The translations under genes were made by a program, and so were the position numbers. 64,000 nucleotides of DNA, taken from Channa striata. Taxonomy: Eukaryota > Chordata > Actinopteri > Anabantiformes > Channidae. Shown piece by piece: positions 60,413 through 64,000 of the stretch; position 1 is the stretch's first letter, and every line of letters starts with the position of its first letter. The stretch lies in NCBI GenBank assembly GCA_033026295.1, contig CM065181.1, forward strand, positions 24,162,688 to 24,226,687, in the 5' to 3' direction. The notes under the pieces were generated by a model, which was given only the letters and a program-made list of their open reading frames with translations, was not told the DNA's origin and ran no database searches.

Positions 60413-60605
60413 CTTGCTTTTTCTTTTTCTCTACTTGCATCTCATGAAACCGTAACACTTGCTTGATAGCAATTTTTTGATAGCACTTTACTTTTACGTT
60501 TTTCTCCTAAACTTAGATTTTATTGCTTGTTTGTTCCTCACTTGTAAGTCGCTTTGGATAAAAGCGTCTGCCAAATGCCTAAATGTATATGTAAATGTAA
60601 ATGAT
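59945..60605 (+). mobile_element. 5'-truncated L2-like LINE
   Basis: It encodes LMGLPACTTKPLQMIQNAAA, SLHWLPVAARIKFKVL and FSSVIPRWWNELPNSV up to LKTELFRLFL-stop at about 60380: the C-terminus of an L2-type reverse-transcriptase protein. Then come a run of over 30 A, the conserved 3' end AAGTCGCTTTGGATAAAAGC and an AAATGT-repeat tail. The coding part is uninterrupted, so the insertion is fairly young. Confidence 0.88.
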
Positions 60606-60814
60606 GACATAACAATTGACCACAGCACTGTATAAACATGCTTTGTCTGCAGTTACTAGGAATGTTCACAGTTAGGTTACAAGAAACTGAAGAGGGGTGT
60701 GTGTATGATCCTAGCATTGCATGAAGTAAAAACTCATGTGGTGAAAAATAAATGTCATAAGCCTTAACAGAATCTCACATTTGACAACCAGGGACAGTGC
60801 AAATAATAATTAGG

Positions 60815-60977
60815 GATTTTCACTGCGGTCTACTACTCTTTCGGCTTTTCCCATCAGGGGTCGCCACAGCGAATTATCCTTTTCCACCTCACTCTATCCT
60901 GGGCATCCCTCTGATGTGCCCGTTCCTTATTCTGTCCAACCTCGTCACTCCTAAGGAGTTGAGATTTTCACTGCGGT
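60815..60977 (+). mobile_element. Short SINE-like insertion with 15-bp target-site duplication
   Basis: The 15-mer GATTTTCACTGCGGT occurs at 60815-60829 and 60963-60977. It flanks 133 bases of a common fish repeat (TCTTTCGGCTTTTCCCATCA, GGGGTCGCCACAGCGAATTA). The perfect direct repeat is the hallmark of retrotransposon-style insertion. Confidence 0.8.
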
Positions 60978-61026
60978 AATGAGAATAAAATGAGCAAATA
61001 TGAATAAACACTGAGGCACTAACCTT

Positions 61027-61041
61027 CATTTATATATATAC

Positions 61042-61094
<53 letters not shown>

Positions 61095-61125
61095 TATATA
61101 TGTATATATATGTATATATATATAA
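61027..61125 (+). repeat. (GT)n and (TATATG)n compound microsatellite
   Basis: About 18 GT units (61050-61086) flanked by TATATA and TATATG runs on both sides. Confidence 0.9.
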
Positions 61126-61404
61126 ACTGCTATGGGGATCAGTTTAGTACTGGGGGACACGACAGGAGGAAGGGGGTGAATTCAGAATACCATGAAAACC
61201 GGCTCGGGAAACGTAACACAGGAGTAGCAGTAGACATAATATTAGTCGTAGTCCAAAGATTTGGGTAATGTCAGAAGTCCAGAGACATCTCAAACTCTAG
61301 ACAGTCCCATTAGTCGTGGAGTGCAGTTGGTGAATGTCGTGGTTGTACCCACCAGATCCAGCAGGTGGCAGGACGCTCCTTCTTCTTTGGCTCTATTCAC
61401 CGAT

Positions 61405-61480
61405 CCGCGGAGGAGGAGAAGAAGGAGAAGAAGAAGAAGAAGAAGAAGAAGAAGAAGAAGAAGAAGAAGAAGAAGAAGAC
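61405..61480 (+). repeat. (GAA)n trinucleotide repeat upstream of ZNF-K
   Basis: GGA units followed by about 17 perfect GAA units. It lies 52 bases before the chosen ZNF-K start codon and is in frame with it, so it is either 5' UTR or an N-terminal polyglutamate. Confidence 0.92.
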
Positions 61481-61531
61481 TTCCTCGGCTTCGTGTCCCG
61501 GTGGAACCCACAGTTCGTAGAGGAAACAAAC

Positions 61532-63748
61532 ATGCTGAAGCTCGACGTGTTGCGGATGTTTGTCGACCAGCGGCTCAGCGCAGTTACCGACGAAATATTC
61601 CGGTGTTTGGCCAGAACCATCGCAGAGTACGAACACCAGGTTTTGAGGCTAAAACAAGACCTCGACCGACAGAGGAGACTGCTGGAGGCTGCGGGGGCAG
61701 CGGTAGACGCACCGGGGGACAGAGTGGGGGACGGAGCGGGGGACGGAGCGGGGGACGGAGCGGGACAGAGACCGGGAGGTTTGTGACTTTTTGTTCTTTT
61801 TGGTTTGCTACAAAATGTCCGCCGACTGTGCCATAGCAACGTGCCCCCGCCAGATGTCGCTGCTGCGTCCTGAACTTCAGTGGGGCAGCGTTGTACACGT
61901 CCTTTATGTGAGGAGGGGGCAGAACCTGTGTCGGCCACCTCCGCTCTAAGAAGCTCCTTTCTCTATGGTGGATTATATTGTTGCTGTGGTAACATTTAGC
62001 TGCAGGCACTCTGTCATCTGCCAACATCTCCTCCTCATGTTCAGGTGTTGGTTTGAGCCTTTTCTGGGCTGGGGTCCTGACACCATTTATGAATTGCAAA
62101 TGTGTTATTCAGATGAAGCCTTTTTTTCAGAATAACCTCTTCCTTCTTGCTTTTAAGCTTGGCCTGTTTGTAGGCTCTTGTGAGTTGCAATGTTACAGCT
62201 TGGATGTGGGCAAAGTATGACAATTCTATATATAATATAATCGTATAATCTAGAACAGCCGCCCTAGAAACCTGAGTCAGATTCCTTGTATATACAAACT
62301 TGGCCCATAAATGATTACGATTCAATAAACTGCCTAAACCTCACTGTATCCTCCAGGTGCTCTGCAGGTTTTCGCCACAGAAAAAGAGATCCAGGTGAGG
62401 AGGCGAAACCTGCACATTAAAGAGGAGAAGGACAGAGTTTTGGTACCTGACGAGGTAACTCCGAGTTCTGAATGGCTAAGGGAAAGACCTGAAATAGATT
62501 GCAGTCCGCCATCAAATCAGATCCAGTCTGGCAGGGAGGAGCTGGAACCTCAACCTGCTAAAGGTAAACAGGAAGTTTTCATTGTCAAACAGGAAGTGGA
62601 TGAAGATCATACGATGCTGGAGACCTCAGCCAGAGCAGAGATGAGCTCCCAGGAGGAAGGTTGGTACAGTAACCTGATTCTTTAGGATAGTAACCGGGGT
62701 ACTTGAGCCTGCATCTGTAGTTTACCGCAGATATTTGTGTTTTTGTTCTCCAGGTGTTGTGCAGGTTTTTACCACAGAAGAAGAAAAGCAGGTGAGGCGG
62801 TGGAGCCTGCACATTAAACAGGAGGAGGAAGATGGGGCTTCTGAAACCGAGCAGACCAGGTCCAAGTTTACACTGATTCCGGATTGGCTGATGGAGAGTG
62901 ATGAAGGAAGTTCTTCGTCCAATCAGATTCAGTCCCAGAGAGAGGAACAGCTTCAGCCTGCCCACTTGGACCGCTCTCTGACACCAGAACCTGAAGAGAC
63001 TTGTACACTTTCAAACCACAACAGGGACTCTGTTGTTCGGTCAGATTCTACCGAGGACAGCAGCGATGCTCAGTCTGAGCCAGGTCTCCAGAGCCAGGAG
63101 AATCGTCCATCTGCAGACCAGGATCTGGTCTGCGGCAGCTGTGGCAGAGAGTTCAGCTCAAAGCAAACTCTGAAGAAACACATCAAGCAAAATCTAGTTC
63201 CAGACCAGGATCAGTTGTCCTGCAGCCGCCGTAGACAGAGAATTCCCTATCAGAGTCCTGCCAAGAAATTCAGCTGCCGAATTTGTGGGACCATGTTCTA
63301 TACACAGGGACTTCTGGTCCGGCACGCCGAGATCCACTGCAGGGAACTTGAGAGCCGGTGCGGTGCATGCGGGGACCAACTGGAATCAACAGACGCTCTC
63401 CGAAACCACCTGTGGTCCCACAAAGTGCTGGGCAGCACCTGTGATGTCTGTGGAAAAAAGTGCACTTCCATCGCGACTATGGAGATCCACAAGCGGGTCC
63501 ACACTGGAGAAAAACCGTACCACTGTGGATTCTGTAGCCGGGACTTCAGCAGGAAGGAGAGTCTGGAGAGACACCTGAAGCTCCACTGCGGAGACAAACA
63601 GCATCACTGTGGACTCTGCAGGAGGGCCTTTACGAGGAAGGAGTACCTGATCCAGCACATGGAGACCAGTCACCCCGAGAGACCCAGTCCAACTGAAGGG
63701 ACAAGGCACTTCAGTTTGATGCTGAGAAACATGTCAGAGAAGCATTAA
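61532..63748 (+). CDS. ZNF-K: C2H2 protein with a duplicated linker exon
   Basis: Exon 1 (61532-61778) encodes the short N-terminal module (MLKLDVLRMFVDQRLSAVTD, YEHQVLRLKQDLDRQRRLLE) followed by a GDGAGDGAGDGAG repeat, and ends in phase 1. Exon 2 (62357-62659) starts GALQVFATEKEIQVRRRNLH; exon 3 (62754-63748) starts GVVQVFTTEEEKQVRRWSLH. Both are acidic, share SNQIQS, and begin in phase 1; exon 2 also ends in phase 1, so it is a duplicated cassette that can be skipped without frameshift. Exon 3 ends with six fingers. The first lacks its second His (KKHIKQN), and the last has an extra residue between its His pair (HMETSH). The model gives 514 residues. An upstream in-frame ATG at 61334 would add a polyglutamate tract. 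Likely a nuclear DNA-binding regulator; its subfamily differs from A/B/E and from F/I/J. Confidence 0.87.
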
Positions 63749-64000
63749 TTTAAGGAGGTGTTGAGGAAAATATTAATATTTAATATTAATTAACGTTTGG
63801 AATCATCAACGGGAACTTGTTTACTGGTTCACAGTGTCAGACTCTGGTTTCTGTTTTTTGTCTTTAGGAACTCATGGAGTCCTTCCTCCTCTGTCTCTAG
63901 CCCCTTTTACACTGCCACTGTGGTGTTCTGTATAAAAGGTAAAAACCAACCATGGGGGGGGTCTTTGTTCAGTTTGTGCCATCACTCTCTAAGCACCAGT
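63749..64000 (+). other. ZNF-K 3' flank
   Basis: Probable 3' UTR and downstream DNA. No AATAAA is seen before the end of the window. Confidence 0.35.

Noticed and set aside
61261..61836. Arg-rich 191-residue open frame
   Set aside because: Produced by the (GAA)n repeat read in another frame across the ZNF-K first exon.

Overview
This is vertebrate, almost certainly teleost fish, nuclear DNA. Coding exons are short, split by GT-AG introns, and sit among LINE and SINE relics and microsatellites. Recognisable residents are a CART neuropeptide precursor, a fish-type C-type lectin, the axonemal dynein intermediate chain DNAI2, a relic of the fish-specific NLR FISNA region, and nine C2H2 zinc-finger (ZNF) genes of the teleost type. 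No species can be named from the sequence alone. Gene models were built by hand from splice sites, reading frame and exon phase. All intron phases in the complete models agree.

Layout: CART (+, 0.65-2.37 kb); ZNF-A (-, 4.8-6.4, frameshifted) head to head with ZNF-B (+, 7.9-9.6); LINE debris (9.6-12.1); ZNF-C (-, 13.8-16.4); C-type lectin (-, 18.4-20.8, six exons); a scrambled ZNF relic (22.0-22.3); LINE copy, a second ZNF ghost and telomere-like repeat (24.3-25.7); ZNF-E (-, 27.6-29.6); Tc1-like and SINE debris (31-32); ZNF-F (-, 32.5-35.7); ZNF-G (-, 37.8-40.2, finger array cut short); DNAI2 (-, 41.9-46.6, twelve exons) head to head with ZNF-I (+, 47.6-49.9); ZNF-J (+, 52.2-56.2, one-base frameshift in a 20-finger array); NLR relic abutting a truncated LINE (59.1-60.6); SINE-like insertion with a target-site duplication (60.8-61.0); ZNF-K (+, 61.5-63.7).

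The ZNF genes form a rapidly evolving cluster. Eight of the nine share one architecture. A small first coding exon encodes a helical, charged N-terminal module and ends in phase 1. It is spliced to an acidic linker plus C2H2 array, carried on one large exon except in ZNF-K, where it spans two. The finger exons fall into at least two subfamilies (A/B/E and F/G/I/J), while first exons move between them. ZNF-E and ZNF-I have first exons identical over about 330 bases in opposite orientation, yet unrelated finger exons. With internal finger-module triplication, a duplicated linker exon, degenerate fingers, frameshifts and two ghost paralogues, the window looks like a birth-and-death factory for DNA-binding repressors in retrotransposon-rich DNA. 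DNAI2, CART and the lectin look like bystanders.
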